64,000 nucleotides of DNA from Proteiniphilum saccharofermentans (GCF_900095135.1 NZ_LT605205.1:1612001-1676000), one strand, 5' to 3'. Shown: positions 36,795 through 46,528, numbered from the stretch's first letter. The notes: generated by a model from the sequence alone, not told the origin. Made by a program: numbers and translations.

Positions 36795-37409
36795 ATGAGC
36801 TACACATTACCTGAATTGCCTTACGCTTATGATGCGTTAGAGCCTCATTTTGACACTGAGACGATGACTATCCACCATCAACGTCATCACCAGGCTTATG
36901 TTGACAATCTGAATAAGGCCATTGCCGGTACCGAAGCAGAGTCTAAGGGTTTGGAAGAAATCCTGAAAGAGATAAGTAAATATGCGCCTGCTGTGAGAAA
37001 CAATGGTGGCGGGCATTACAACCACTCCCTGTTCTGGAAGATTTTATCCGGATCGCCAAAAACTGCACCCTCCGGGAAATTGGCAGACGAAATCAATAAG
37101 ACCTTTGGCAGCCTCGACGAACTGAAAGCGCAGATCAAGCAAGCCGGCCTGGGGCAGTTTGGATCAGGCTGGGCATGGCTGGTGGTAAAAGCAGACGGAT
37201 CATTGTCCGTTGTTGCTACTCCAAATCAGGATAACCCCTTGATGGATGTCAATCCTGCTAACCAAGGCTGTCCGATTTTGGGAGTGGATGTATGGGAACA
37301 TGCTTACTACCTGAAGTATCAGAACAAACGTGCCGATTATCTCGATGCTTTCTGGTCGGTGCTCGATTGGGCAGCAGTTGAGAAGAATTACGAGAAAGCT
37401 CTTTCATAG
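36795..37409 (+). CDS. sodB: Superoxide dismutase, Fe/Mn type
   Basis: The 204-residue enzyme converts superoxide to oxygen and hydrogen peroxide. I chose MSYTLPELPYAYDAL at 36795 as the start; an in-frame ATG at 36747 would add 16 atypical residues. The four metal ligands are visible: His in ALEPHFD (about 27), His in GGGHYNHSLFW, and Asp and His in GVDVWEHAYYLKYQN. The second-shell motif HHQRHHQAYVDNLN is intact. Iron versus manganese use cannot be settled by eye; Bacteroidales enzymes are often cambialistic. It is a cytosolic oxygen-stress defence in what is probably an anaerobe. Two hairpins follow the gene. Confidence 0.96.
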   Translation: MSYTLPELPYAYDALEPHFDTETMTIHHQRHHQAYVDNLNKAIAGTEAESKGLEEILKEISKYAPAVRNNGGGHYNHSLFWKILSGSPKTAPSGKLADEINKTFGSLDELKAQIKQAGLGQFGSGWAWLVVKADGSLSVVATPNQDNPLMDVNPANQGCPILGVDVWEHAYYLKYQNKRADYLDAFWSVLDWAAVEKNYEKALS

Positions 37410-37439
37410 GTAATTATCTGCCTCTTTATATTCAATTGG

Positions 37440-37474
37440 TTTCGTCTTCTCCTGTGCTTATGGGGAAGACGAAA
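37440..37474 (+). terminator. Hairpin downstream of sodB
   Basis: Stem TTTCGTCTTC-T-CC paired with GG-G-GAAGACGAAA around a short loop, 31 nt after the sodB stop. No T tract directly follows; it stands in tandem with the next hairpin. Confidence 0.6.
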
Positions 37475-37478
37475 TAAT

Positions 37479-37502
37479 AAAACCCGCCATTAAGCGGGTT
37501 TT
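37479..37502 (+). terminator. Rho-independent terminator between sodB and tRNA-Gln
   Basis: Nine-base-pair stem AAAACCCGC/GCGGGTTTT with a 6-nt loop. The arms end in A and T runs, so it can serve both sodB and the convergent tRNA gene, whose 3' end lies 6 nt away. Confidence 0.85.
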
Positions 37503-37507
37503 CGTTG

Positions 37508-37578
37508 TTGTCTTACCAGGACTCGAACCTGGACAAACAGGACCAGAATCTGTTGTGCTACCATTACACCATAAGACA
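37508..37578 (-). tRNA. tRNA-Gln, anticodon CTG
   Basis: On the minus strand the 71-nt sequence folds into a cloverleaf: acceptor TGTCTTA/TAAGACA, a short D arm GTG...CAC with the GGTAG loop, anticodon arm with loop TTCTGGT (anticodon CTG), and T arm CCAGG-TTCGAGT-CCTGG. The U1-A72 first pair is a known glutamine identity feature. One anticodon-stem pair is an A31/C39 mismatch. CCA is not encoded. Confidence 0.93.
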
Positions 37579-37672
37579 ATGGGACTGCAAAGGTATAAAA
37601 AAATGTGACAACAAAAAAAGTTGTATGAAAAAATTAAATCTTTTCCTTCATCCTTTGAAAGATTATTTTGGC

Positions 37673-40600
37673 TTACACCATTATTGGTTTCGTGTTGTCA
37701 CTGATGATCGAGTAGATCTCTTTTTGCCTGTAAAAGTCGAGTAGATCTGCATAGATCGGCGATTCATGTAAGATGGTGGCATTACCGACAAGAAAAAGCT
37801 GCCGGCGCGCACGGGTAATGGCCACATTGAGTTTTCTATCCACCGTTCTATCATGGTTCAGATTGCAAAGAAAATTCATCTGATAGGGTTTATTTGCACA
37901 GAACGAAATCAATATCACGTCACGCTGGCTCCCTTGATATCGCTCCACAGTATCGATCATGATTTTTTCCCGGTGCGGAATGTCTGTTAACGACAGTTTA
38001 TATTTGATCAGGGCGATCTGGTTCCGGTAGGGGGCGATAATGCCGATCGATCCCGTATCGAAAATCTTACCGTTTGCTTCATACACATTACGGATAGATG
38101 CCAGAAGAGTGATGATCAGATCTGCTTCAGCCTCATTGATTTTGTCAGAAATAGGGGATCCATAGATTTTTTCCGTCGAAAAAAAGGCGGTGCGTTTGGT
38201 GGCTATCCAACAGTCAAAAATATTATCCGACGGGCTGTGCAGTGTCCAATCTTCCGATTGCCAGTCGAGTGCGGGAAATAGTTTATCGGAATAAAAGCTG
38301 GTTGCGGGAAAAGCGGCAATGTCGTTGTGCATCCGCCCCTGATGGGTGAGTTGCGCATAGGCGTGATGCCATCCTTTTGCTTTACAGCGGCGTAACAGCC
38401 GCTCAAATAGAGAATCACGGCAATCAATAAATCCAGCCTCACGCAATGCCGGCTCATTGATGCCTGAAAATTGGCTGTCCTGCAACACGATGGTCGATAG
38501 TTGATTGTGATCACCGATCATGATAAACCGGTCGAAACGGGGTAGGAGGCCGATAATCTGTGGTTCCAGTATCTGGGATGCTTCATCGATGATAGCTACA
38601 TGAAAATGTTTGAGATTGAAAAGCTCCATTCGCCCGTTGATGGAGGCAAGGGTAGATATGTATATACGGCTCCTTTCTATCTCATGCCGTAGCGACTCCC
38701 TGTCTTTGGCTTTCTCCGAGATCCTTTGCAGCAACCGATGACGATAGGGTTCGGCACAGGAGAGCTCCGTACCCACGCGTATATAGGCGTCACACTCTCC
38801 CTTTTTACATCCGAAAGCGGCGTTGACGGCTTCACATAACTCGTCTACTGCACGGTTTGTGTAGGCGAGTACCATGATATTCTTTTCCGGTTGTGCGTGA
38901 TATTCTTCAATGAGGCGTCGGGCAAAGATGGATGTCTTCCCTGTGCCGGGAGGGCCTATAATCAGGAAGTAGTCCTGGGTGTCCATCGCTCTCCGGATGA
39001 TATTTTCAGGATAGCCTGCCTCTGGTGAAGTCTCTATCGGATGAGTTTCATCCCGGTAAGTTTTATTTTGATCGCTTGTTTCCGGGGGTATCAGTCCCAT
39101 CAGTATCTTTTTCTTTTTCGGAGGAGCATTCAAAAAAGCGAAGAGGCATTTGTACATACTGTTATAACTGGAGTCCAGCGAGTCATGTTCTATAGCCCAG
39201 AGCCGGTTCTCTTTAAAAAAACGGCGGTTTTTCTGTTTATAACGAAAGCGTACTTCCACTGTCGATGCGGTAATCCTTGCGATGGCGCCTTTCAATATCT
39301 GCCGATTCAGTACCGTGTCATTGTCATTTTGCCTGGGATAGACAATACATATCTCACCTTCCCTGAAATTGACAATATCGTTTCCTGCCTGGTTACGGGC
39401 GAATAGGATTGTCATATCGTTTCCCGAATCATCGATTTCCAGGATAGAAAGATCGAAAAGTACGTCTAACGCTTCGGCACGTTCGCTGAAAGCGCTGTTC
39501 CATAGTGATGCCGTGCCTGTCGGCGTTTCATAGGCTATATCGCCGATTTTTTGATGATACAATTCCCTTGAGATAAACCGGATATATCGATAGAAAAAGA
39601 GTCGTTCCAGATCGCTGCAACTCAACAGTAGAAAACGTATCCGTTCTATTTTTTCGATGAAGAAGGCAGGTAATCTTTGTTCTGTTTGAATGAGGTTGAA
39701 CAATGATCCGAACAACGCCTCTGCATCTTTGTTTTCTCCCCGGATCAGAATCTGTTCGTTGGCTACGATCAGGTTACGGATATTCAGGATTGATTTCTCC
39801 AACTCCCCGTCAACCGCAGCAGTGCGGAGATTTTCTCCGGGTCGGCTTCCAGCCGAATAGAGAATAGAGGCATCTACTCCCTGTGCCTTTTTCCCGAAAA
39901 CGGTCTCTATCATCAGACGGTACACGGCAGTCTGTACTTCATGATTGAGCGAGATCTTGCCGTTATCTGAATAAGGGAATGGTATTCTGCCTGATTTCAA
40001 TTCCACGATCCGGGCATCTGTTTCGTCGGAGTGGGGTTGTAACAGGTCGAGTCGTCCCTGGAACCCGAACCGTTCGCAAAAAAACGAAGGCTCCAGCGTA
40101 CAGTGGTGCAGATCGATAGCTCTTTCCGGAAAATCCTTACGAATTACCCGTTTAATATTTTCAAACTGACTTCTTGCTTTTTCCATGAATACCCGGAAAT
40201 CGCTCTCGCTGCGGATATCTTCACAACTGGCGTATTCGAAAGGCGATTGTTTAAACGACCGAAGGAATACATCCCTGAAGGAAACTTTCTCAGGATTTTC
40301 TGCAAACACCAGTTCATCGAGGAAGAAGTTTGCTAAATTTCCCAGTAGCAGATAGGAACGATTTTCTTTTTCCTCAAATTTGTTGCGGAAATAGTGGAGC
40401 GGGGAGATTGAATAATCCTGAAAACATTCCGCGATTGCGGAAGCATCAATCAGATAATCAGGTTCTAGGATGATATAGTTAGGGATAAGAAAACCATTGC
40501 CGTCAATAACAGAATCTATCAGGTTCAGGTTGGCTCCCTCCTGAAATCTTTCTACTGAACTGTCAAAAACGCGGTTCTCCGGTGAAATCCCATATCTGGC

Positions 40601-40729
40601 AATCAGTGCCGTGCCCGGATTCTCCATGGTCATGCATATCAGCAATTTCCTCTCCCTGTCAACTTTCAGGAGTTGAACACGGATAGTATCAGTGGAAAAA
40701 CCTACAGGAAAAACGGAAGATTCAGCCAT
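37673..40729 (-). CDS. Dna2-like nuclease-helicase (PD-(D/E)xK plus SF1 helicase)
   Basis: The 1018-residue protein joins an N-terminal Cas4/RecB-like nuclease region to a UPF1-like superfamily 1 helicase. The nuclease motifs are GFQGRLDLL (about 222-230), IVELKSG (about 241-247) and HEVQTAVYRLM (about 263-273). The helicase has the P-loop GPPGTGKTS at about 592-600, Walker B IIDEASQILEPQ, and the late motifs VERYQGSQRDVILISF and NVAITRARRQLFLVGN. This is the Dna2 layout, acting on 5' flaps or DNA ends in repair. I do not see the cysteine cluster that follows the nuclease core in Cas4 and eukaryotic Dna2. It is cytosolic. It ends 94 nt from the tRNA gene and follows dgkA on the same strand with a 6-nt gap. 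Confidence 0.88.
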   Translation of the reverse strand: MAESSVFPVGFSTDTIRVQLLKVDRERKLLICMTMENPGTALIARYGISPENRVFDSSVERFQEGANLNLIDSVIDGNGFLIPNYIILEPDYLIDASAIAECFQDYSISPLHYFRNKFEEKENRSYLLLGNLANFFLDELVFAENPEKVSFRDVFLRSFKQSPFEYASCEDIRSESDFRVFMEKARSQFENIKRVIRKDFPERAIDLHHCTLEPSFFCERFGFQGRLDLLQPHSDETDARIVELKSGRIPFPYSDNGKISLNHEVQTAVYRLMIETVFGKKAQGVDASILYSAGSRPGENLRTAAVDGELEKSILNIRNLIVANEQILIRGENKDAEALFGSLFNLIQTEQRLPAFFIEKIERIRFLLLSCSDLERLFFYRYIRFISRELYHQKIGDIAYETPTGTASLWNSAFSERAEALDVLFDLSILEIDDSGNDMTILFARNQAGNDIVNFREGEICIVYPRQNDNDTVLNRQILKGAIARITASTVEVRFRYKQKNRRFFKENRLWAIEHDSLDSSYNSMYKCLFAFLNAPPKKKKILMGLIPPETSDQNKTYRDETHPIETSPEAGYPENIIRRAMDTQDYFLIIGPPGTGKTSIFARRLIEEYHAQPEKNIMVLAYTNRAVDELCEAVNAAFGCKKGECDAYIRVGTELSCAEPYRHRLLQRISEKAKDRESLRHEIERSRIYISTLASINGRMELFNLKHFHVAIIDEASQILEPQIIGLLPRFDRFIMIGDHNQLSTIVLQDSQFSGINEPALREAGFIDCRDSLFERLLRRCKAKGWHHAYAQLTHQGRMHNDIAAFPATSFYSDKLFPALDWQSEDWTLHSPSDNIFDCWIATKRTAFFSTEKIYGSPISDKINEAEADLIITLLASIRNVYEANGKIFDTGSIGIIAPYRNQIALIKYKLSLTDIPHREKIMIDTVERYQGSQRDVILISFCANKPYQMNFLCNLNHDRTVDRKLNVAITRARRQLFLVGNATILHESPIYADLLDFYRQKEIYSIISDNTKPIMV

Positions 40730-40735
40730 ACAATA

Positions 40736-41095
40736 TCAAAAAATTTTGGGTAGAAAGATGGTAATCCCAACTGCCAATGCAGCCACAGCGACGATCAAAA
40801 CTGCTGCGGCTGAAAGGTCTTTCACTTTTTTGATAGCGGGATGAATCTCTTTGTTACAAGTATAATCAGATAATCTTTCCAGGGCCGTATTTATGGCTTC
40901 CATGGAAAACACAGCGCCGATAACAATGATAATGGCAAGCCATTCGTTGTAAGATATCTTGTATATGAATCCTGATGAAATCGCAATAATTGCCGCTATC
41001 AAATGTATCAGCGCATTAGGTGCCTCTTTGAATAAAAAATACAGACCCCTGAAGGCGTATGCAAAAGATTGGATTCGTTTTTTTATATAACTCAT
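40736..41095 (-). CDS. dgkA: Diacylglycerol kinase family protein
   Basis: A 119-residue membrane protein with three helices. From the preferred start MSYIKKRIQSFAYAFRGL it has the normal family length; an earlier in-frame start at 41236 adds an unlikely 47 residues. The active-site motif EAINTALERLSDY in the second helix is intact, as is the upstream E-A-P-N-A segment. It phosphorylates diacylglycerol, or undecaprenol as in many Gram-positive and Bacteroidetes relatives, recycling lipids in the inner membrane. The next gene downstream, the Dna2-like protein, starts 6 nt later, so they likely share a transcript. A promoter with both -33 and -7 boxes is visible upstream. Confidence 0.92.
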   Translation of the reverse strand: MSYIKKRIQSFAYAFRGLYFLFKEAPNALIHLIAAIIAISSGFIYKISYNEWLAIIIVIGAVFSMEAINTALERLSDYTCNKEIHPAIKKVKDLSAAAVLIVAVAALAVGITIFLPKIF

Positions 41096-41160
41096 TTTAT
41101 GATTTACTGATTTGTTGATTAGCCGATTTACAATCCACTTCCATATTGGAAATCCGTACT

Positions 41161-41192
41161 CAAATTTACAATATTTGTCTCTTCTCGCCAAA
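41161..41192 (-). promoter_or_regulatory. Promoter for dgkA (-33 TTTG, -7 TAAATTTG)
   Basis: On the minus strand TTTG, a 20-nt spacer and TAAATTTG match the Bacteroidetes consensus. It lies 66 nt upstream of the chosen dgkA start, which also argues against the longer start at 41236. Confidence 0.65.
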
Positions 41193-41296
41193 ATAATCTC
41201 ATATGAAGGTGGAAAAATAAAAAGTATAATAGCCAATTACTATATGAATTATGGCTGTATCAAAATAAAATCTTGTAAATTTGTAGATAAGTAATT

Positions 41297-41399
41297 CAAG
41301 TTTCGTACATCTCGCGCTATGGGTCCCCACAAAATATTTAAAGGTCTCCGTTTTAGTTGCATACATTATGAATTTACATGCGAAACTTAAGTAAGTAAA
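41297..41399. repeat. Inverted repeat block in the dgkA/zinc-ribbon gap
   Basis: AAGTTTCG at 41298-41305 is the exact inverse of CGAAACTT at 41391-41398, enclosing about 85 bp of non-coding DNA that includes GGGTCCCC. It lies in the 330-bp gap (41096-41425) between divergent genes. A plus-strand TAAATTTG at 41276-41283 may drive the zinc-ribbon gene. A small mobile element remnant or an operator-type structure are both possible; I see no ORF. Confidence 0.45.
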
Positions 41400-41425
41400 G
41401 GTTCAATAAGAATTTAGAAAAAACT

Positions 41426-42601
41426 ATGTCTCAATCCTGTCCCCTTTGTGGAAAAACCAAAACGGAAGAAGCCCTTTTTTGTGATGATTGTACAAGGAAG
41501 ATCCATACTGAGTATGAAGTAGATATTCCGAAAGAAATTGAAATAGGAAGCGCTTCTGTTGCTGAGGATTTACGTGTGCAAGAACACGTAGAGGATAAGA
41601 AGGAGACGGGCAATCACGTGAAATCAGAAATGACTCATGTCGATAAAGAGCCTGACGTGGAACCGGAATCAGGTCTGGAACCGGATTTGAAATCGGAAAA
41701 AACGGTAATGAAGAAGAAAAAAGGAATAGGGGTTCCATTACTGTTTTTATTAGTGATTACCTTATTAACTGGCGTTTTTTTTGTTTATAATGAGACTATC
41801 CGCAAAAGTAACCTGGATCGCAGCGGATGGGATGCTGCAGTAAAGACTAATTCAGTAGAGGGATATCTGGCTTATATGGAAGCCCATCCGCGGGGTGCGC
41901 ACTTTGACGAAGCACAGGCCGGCCTGCACAGGCTGAAATCGGAAGAAGCCGCCACATGGGAAAGGATGAAAGAAACTGACAACGTCACCGAGTTGCGTGA
42001 TTTCTTAGACAGGCATACCGATAGTCCTTACACCCCGTTAGTAAGGACAAGACTCGATTCACTTATATGGATAGGTACTTTGCAAATGAACACGCCAGAG
42101 TCATACTCTGATTATATCATGTTGGCTGAGAACGGCGGTATTAAAGGCGATTATATTGCTGAAGCAAAAAAGCGCTATGATTTGCTTTCCCGGGCACAAT
42201 CGGCCGATATAACTGCATTAGATAGTATACGTGTTACGATAGACGGCTTTTTTACAGCCCTTTCTGCCTTGGATCACAACGGTATGATTCGTTATCTGGC
42301 ACCTACTGTGTATCGTTTCTTTAATTCGGGTGCCGCTACCCGTGAAAGAATTACCGGTGAGTTGCTTGTAACGGGTGCACAGACTGAAGGTGCCACACTG
42401 AAATTTACGCCGGATATCGAATCAGTACAGTATGAAGTGACAAGTAGCAACCATTACAAAGTCAATGTCCCACTTCGGAAATCTTATCAGAAAGGCGGAG
42501 CTACTGAAGATGTATACGGCTATATTGCCCATATTGAATTGGATACACTCTTTCAGATTGTCAGCATATTTGAAACAAAGCCCTATCCCGAAGCACCTTA
42601 G
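41426..42601 (+). CDS. Zinc-ribbon, single-pass membrane protein of unknown function
   Basis: The 391-residue protein has an N-terminal zinc ribbon (C5-x2-C8 and C19-x2-C22), a long acidic low-complexity linker (about 30-95), a transmembrane helix (101-122) and a large outside part. That part holds two tandem short helical units (WDAAVKTNSVEGYLAYMEAHPRG and WERMKETDNVTELRDFLDRH), resembling tetratricopeptide-like repeats. It ends with an NTF2-like alpha/beta domain (about 265-385). The plan of a cytosolic zinc ribbon, one TM and a periplasmic domain resembles TcaA/YvbJ-type proteins of Gram-positives, but I cannot prove homology. Function is unknown. uvrB starts 75 nt downstream on the same strand and probably has its own expression. 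Confidence 0.75.
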   Translation: MSQSCPLCGKTKTEEALFCDDCTRKIHTEYEVDIPKEIEIGSASVAEDLRVQEHVEDKKETGNHVKSEMTHVDKEPDVEPESGLEPDLKSEKTVMKKKKGIGVPLLFLLVITLLTGVFFVYNETIRKSNLDRSGWDAAVKTNSVEGYLAYMEAHPRGAHFDEAQAGLHRLKSEEAATWERMKETDNVTELRDFLDRHTDSPYTPLVRTRLDSLIWIGTLQMNTPESYSDYIMLAENGGIKGDYIAEAKKRYDLLSRAQSADITALDSIRVTIDGFFTALSALDHNGMIRYLAPTVYRFFNSGAATRERITGELLVTGAQTEGATLKFTPDIESVQYEVTSSNHYKVNVPLRKSYQKGGATEDVYGYIAHIELDTLFQIVSIFETKPYPEAP

Positions 42602-42676
42602 TGGTAATGGTTACAGGCGTTGTACAAGACAGCAATCCTGAAAACTAAATTCAATCCTGTTTGTTAAAGAATACCT

Positions 42677-44686
42677 ATGGATTTTCAACTTACATCAGCA
42701 TATCAACCTACCGGAGATCAACCGGAAGCAATCGCGGCATTGGTAGAGGGACTCCGGCAGAAAGTCCCTTATCAGACCCTGTTGGGGGTTACCGGATCGG
42801 GTAAGACTTTTACGGTGGCCAATGTGATTGCACAGATAAATAAACCCACCTTAGTGCTGAGTCACAATAAAACACTGGCAGCACAACTTTATAGCGAGTT
42901 CAAGAGTTTCTTCCCGAATAATGCGGTGGAATATTTTGTCTCCTACTACGATTATTATCAGCCGGAAGCTTATCTTCCGACGACCGATACCTATATAGAA
43001 AAGGATCTTTCCATCAACGATGAAATTGAAAAACTACGGCTCGCAGCCACCTCCTCACTGCTTTCGGGAAGAAACGATGTGATAGTGGTTTCTTCAGTTT
43101 CCTGTCTGTATGGTATCGGTAATCCCGAAGATTTTAACAAGACGACTATCGATATCCGTGAGGGGCAGGGGATGGAGCGCGACCAATTATTGCGCCTGCT
43201 GGTAAACAGTCTTTATTCACGTAACGAAACGGCCGACTTCAACCGGGGGAACTTCCGGGTGAAAGGCGATACGGTAGATGTTTTCCTGGCATACCACGAT
43301 TATATCATCCGCGTTATCTTTTGGGGGGATGAGATAGAGAGTATTGAATCGGTAGATCCACTCAGCGGGATCACCATTGAACGGTTGGATTCTTACCGGA
43401 TATTTCCAGCCAACCTTTTTGTTACCACGCAGGAACGCATTAACAGGGCGATAGATGAAATACAGATCGATCTGGGAAAACAGGTGGAGTTCTTTCAGTC
43501 TATCGGAAAACCGTATGAGGCCAAGCGGCTTTACGAAAGGGTGACTTATGACCTGGAGATGATCAAGGAGATAGGTTATTGTTCCGGGATAGAGAACTAT
43601 TCCCGCTATTTCGACGGCCGTGCCGCCGGTACACGTCCTTTCTGTCTCCTCGACTTCTTTCCCGAAGACTATCTCACCGTCATTGACGAAAGCCATGTCA
43701 CCATCCCGCAGATCCGTGCTATGTATGGGGGCGACCACTCCCGCAAGATCAATCTTGTAGAATTTGGTTTCCGGCTTCCGGCAGCGATCGATAACCGTCC
43801 GCTGAAGTTCGAAGAGTTTGAAGCGATTACCCCTGAAATCATTTTTGTGAGCGCCACCCCTGCTGATTATGAACTGGAAAAATCGGAAGGGATTGTGGTC
43901 GACCAGTTGATTCGTCCTACAGGGTTGCTCGATCCGCCTATCGACGTACGTCCCAGCCTGAACCAGATCGACGACCTGATGGAAGAGATCCGGCAGCGCG
44001 TGGAGGTCGATGAGCGGGTATTGGTGACTACCCTCACCAAACGGATGGCCGAAGAACTGACCGATTACCTGACAAAGAATGGTGTACGGTGTAATTATAT
44101 CCACTCCGATGTAGAGACATTGGAGAGGGTGAAGATCATGGATGAATTGCGTAGCGGGTTGTTCGACGTGTTGATCGGTGTGAATCTGTTGCGCGAAGGG
44201 TTGGATTTACCCGAGGTATCGCTTGTGGCGGTGCTCGATGCCGACAAGGAAGGATTTCTCCGCTCCCATCGATCCCTTACCCAGACAGCCGGTCGTGCGG
44301 CACGTAACGTGAACGGAAAGGTGATTTTTTATGCCGATAAAATGACTGATAGTATGCGGATGACTATCGACGAGACCAACCGCAGGCGTGAAAAGCAGAT
44401 AAAATATAACGAAGAGCATGGCATCACACCGCAGCAGATAAAGAAGGCACGCTCATCGGTATTGACCAGAGAATATAAAATAACGGCAGAAGCAAAAGCA
44501 TATATAGAACCGGATTATTATGCTTTGGCGGCGGAACCGATAGCTGAGTATGCTTCGACCGACGACCTGAAGAAAAAAATAGAACAAACCCGTAAAGCGA
44601 TGATGGCAGCGGCAAAGAAACTGGAATTTCTGGAGGCTGCGCAATTGCGTGATCACTTGATTATGCTGGAAGAAAAACTTAAATGA
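42677..44686 (+). CDS. uvrB: Excinuclease ABC subunit B
   Basis: The 669-residue UvrB of nucleotide excision repair has the Walker A motif GVTGSGKT, the damage-probing beta-hairpin region FVSYYDYYQPEAYLP, the DExx-type box VIDESHVTIPQI, the helicase motifs GVNLLREGLDLPEVSLVAVLDADKEGFLRS and TAGRAARN, and a C-terminal UVR coiled coil (about 632-669) that contacts UvrC. It loads at damage sites with UvrA. Length is normal. A spacer of 80 nt rich in AAATCAGT-like repeats leads to fhs. Confidence 0.98.
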   Translation: MDFQLTSAYQPTGDQPEAIAALVEGLRQKVPYQTLLGVTGSGKTFTVANVIAQINKPTLVLSHNKTLAAQLYSEFKSFFPNNAVEYFVSYYDYYQPEAYLPTTDTYIEKDLSINDEIEKLRLAATSSLLSGRNDVIVVSSVSCLYGIGNPEDFNKTTIDIREGQGMERDQLLRLLVNSLYSRNETADFNRGNFRVKGDTVDVFLAYHDYIIRVIFWGDEIESIESVDPLSGITIERLDSYRIFPANLFVTTQERINRAIDEIQIDLGKQVEFFQSIGKPYEAKRLYERVTYDLEMIKEIGYCSGIENYSRYFDGRAAGTRPFCLLDFFPEDYLTVIDESHVTIPQIRAMYGGDHSRKINLVEFGFRLPAAIDNRPLKFEEFEAITPEIIFVSATPADYELEKSEGIVVDQLIRPTGLLDPPIDVRPSLNQIDDLMEEIRQRVEVDERVLVTTLTKRMAEELTDYLTKNGVRCNYIHSDVETLERVKIMDELRSGLFDVLIGVNLLREGLDLPEVSLVAVLDADKEGFLRSHRSLTQTAGRAARNVNGKVIFYADKMTDSMRMTIDETNRRREKQIKYNEEHGITPQQIKKARSSVLTREYKITAEAKAYIEPDYYALAAEPIAEYASTDDLKKKIEQTRKAMMAAAKKLEFLEAAQLRDHLIMLEEKLK

Positions 44687-44766
44687 TAGGATGGTGAGAT
44701 GATATGGTGATTTAACGATGAAAATCAACAAATCGTTAAATCAGTAAATTAACAAATCAGTTTTAT

Positions 44767-46431
44767 ATGAAATCAGACATTCAAATAGCAAGGGAAACAC
44801 CTCTGAAAAAAATCAAAGATGTGGCGGAAAGTATCGGAATCGACCGGGATGAAGTGATTAGCTTTGGAAGACACATGGCTAAGATACCTCTTCACCTCAT
44901 CGATCAGGAAAAAATAGACCGTAGTAACTTAATTTTAGTGACAGCTATTACTGCTACCAAAGCGGGTATTGGTAAAACAACGGTTTCCATAGGGTTGGCG
45001 CTTGGACTGAACAAGATCGGGAAAAAAGCGATTGTCGCTCTACGTGAACCTTCACTTGGACCGGTCTTTGGAATGAAGGGAGGTGCTGCCGGTGGCGGGT
45101 ACGCACAGGTGCTTCCGATGGAGAATATCAATCTCCATTTTACAGGTGATTTCCATGCTGTGACCACGGCACATAACACTATCTCGGCCTTGCTTGACAA
45201 CTATATCTTCCGCGTACGGGGTACCGGTGAAGAGATTAAGGATGTTCTTTGGAAACGGGTGCTGGATGTGAATGACCGCAGTCTGCGGTATATTGTCACC
45301 GGCCTGGGGCCGGGTAACGGTATACCGCAGGAAGGAGGCTTCGATATCACTGCCGCTTCGGAGTTGATGGCGATCCTCTGTCTGGCAGAAAATGAAGATG
45401 ATCTTCGCAGGAGGATAGAGAACATCTTGTTGGGATACAGGATTAATGGAGAACCATTCACTGTGAAAGATCTGGGAGTGGCAGGTGCCATCACCGTACT
45501 GATGAAAGATGCCATCCACCCTAATCTGGTGCAGACTACAGAAAATACGGCGGCCTTTTTGCATGGTGGGCCGTTTGCCAATATTGCGCATGGATGTAAC
45601 TCGGTGTTGGCTACCAGGATGGCAATGACATACGGTGATTACGTGGTTACGGAGGCCGGCTTCGGAGCTGACCTGGGAGCAGAAAAGTTTTTTAATATCA
45701 AGTGCCGGAAGAGCGGGTTACGTCCAAAACTGACGGTTGTTGTCGCTACGGCACAAGGATTGAAGATGCATGGAGGTACACCGGAGAAGATGATCAAAGA
45801 GCCTGACTTGGAAGGGTTGAAAAAGGGATTGGAAAATCTGGGAAAACATCTTGATAACCTGGCCGGTTTTGGCCAGTCGGTGGTGGTGGCATTCAATAAA
45901 TACGCTTTCGATACCGCTGAGGAGATCGATATGGTACGGACTTTTTGTCATGAACGGGGAGTGTCGTTTGCAGTTAATGAGGCTTTTACCAATGGAGGTG
46001 CAGGTGCAGTGGAACTGGCTGAGGCGGTGGTAGATGCCATTGGGAGCAGACCTTCGGGAGAGTTGAAATTTACTTATGACGATGAGGATGATGTAGAGAC
46101 CAAACTGGCCAAAATAGCTACACATATTTATGGGGCACGTGATGTGGTAATGGGAGAGAAAGCATTGAAGAAGTTGAAACTTATTGAAGGCACCCCTCTC
46201 GAAAAGATGCCGGTCTGCATTGCCAAGACACAGTACTCCTTTTCAGCCGACCCCAAATGGTATGGTGTCGCAAAAGACTTTCGGTTCAAGATTAATGATC
46301 TGGTGATTAACCGTGGCTCAGAGTTTATTGTCGCCATTGCAGGAGAAATGATGCGTATGCCCGGATTACCCGCCGACCCGCAAGCCAAACGGATTGATAT
46401 TGTCAATGGAGAGGTAGAGGGGTTGAGTTAA
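44767..46431 (+). CDS. fhs: Formate--tetrahydrofolate ligase
   Basis: The 554-residue enzyme makes 10-formyl-tetrahydrofolate from formate, THF and ATP. It shows the P-loop region [21 protein letters not shown], the motif [22 protein letters not shown], the stretch [16 protein letters not shown] and [19 protein letters not shown]. Length matches bacterial homotetrameric enzymes. It supplies one-carbon units for purine synthesis, including the PurH step encoded at the end of this window. A long hairpin terminator lies 54 nt after the stop, separating it from the export locus. Confidence 0.97.
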   Translation: MKSDIQIARETPLKKIKDVAESIGIDRDEVISFGRHMAKIPLHLIDQEKIDRSNLILVTAITATKAGIGKTTVSIGLALGLNKIGKKAIVALREPSLGPVFGMKGGAAGGGYAQVLPMENINLHFTGDFHAVTTAHNTISALLDNYIFRVRGTGEEIKDVLWKRVLDVNDRSLRYIVTGLGPGNGIPQEGGFDITAASELMAILCLAENEDDLRRRIENILLGYRINGEPFTVKDLGVAGAITVLMKDAIHPNLVQTTENTAAFLHGGPFANIAHGCNSVLATRMAMTYGDYVVTEAGFGADLGAEKFFNIKCRKSGLRPKLTVVVATAQGLKMHGGTPEKMIKEPDLEGLKKGLENLGKHLDNLAGFGQSVVVAFNKYAFDTAEEIDMVRTFCHERGVSFAVNEAFTNGGAGAVELAEAVVDAIGSRPSGELKFTYDDEDDVETKLAKIATHIYGARDVVMGEKALKKLKLIEGTPLEKMPVCIAKTQYSFSADPKWYGVAKDFRFKINDLVINRGSEFIVAIAGEMMRMPGLPADPQAKRIDIVNGEVEGLS

Positions 46432-46484
46432 CATCTTTTCAGTTACCATATTTTGATTTATCATCTTTTTCTATGATATTTGTG

Positions 46485-46528
46485 CCGTCCGTCTATGTTT
46501 TCATCCAATCTGAAACATAAACGGACGG
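46485..46528 (+). terminator. Rho-independent terminator after fhs
   Basis: Long stem CCGTCCGT-C-TATGTTT paired with AAACATA-A-ACGGACGG, loop of 12 nt, followed by TTTAGTATT. It ends the fhs transcript before the export locus. Confidence 0.82.
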
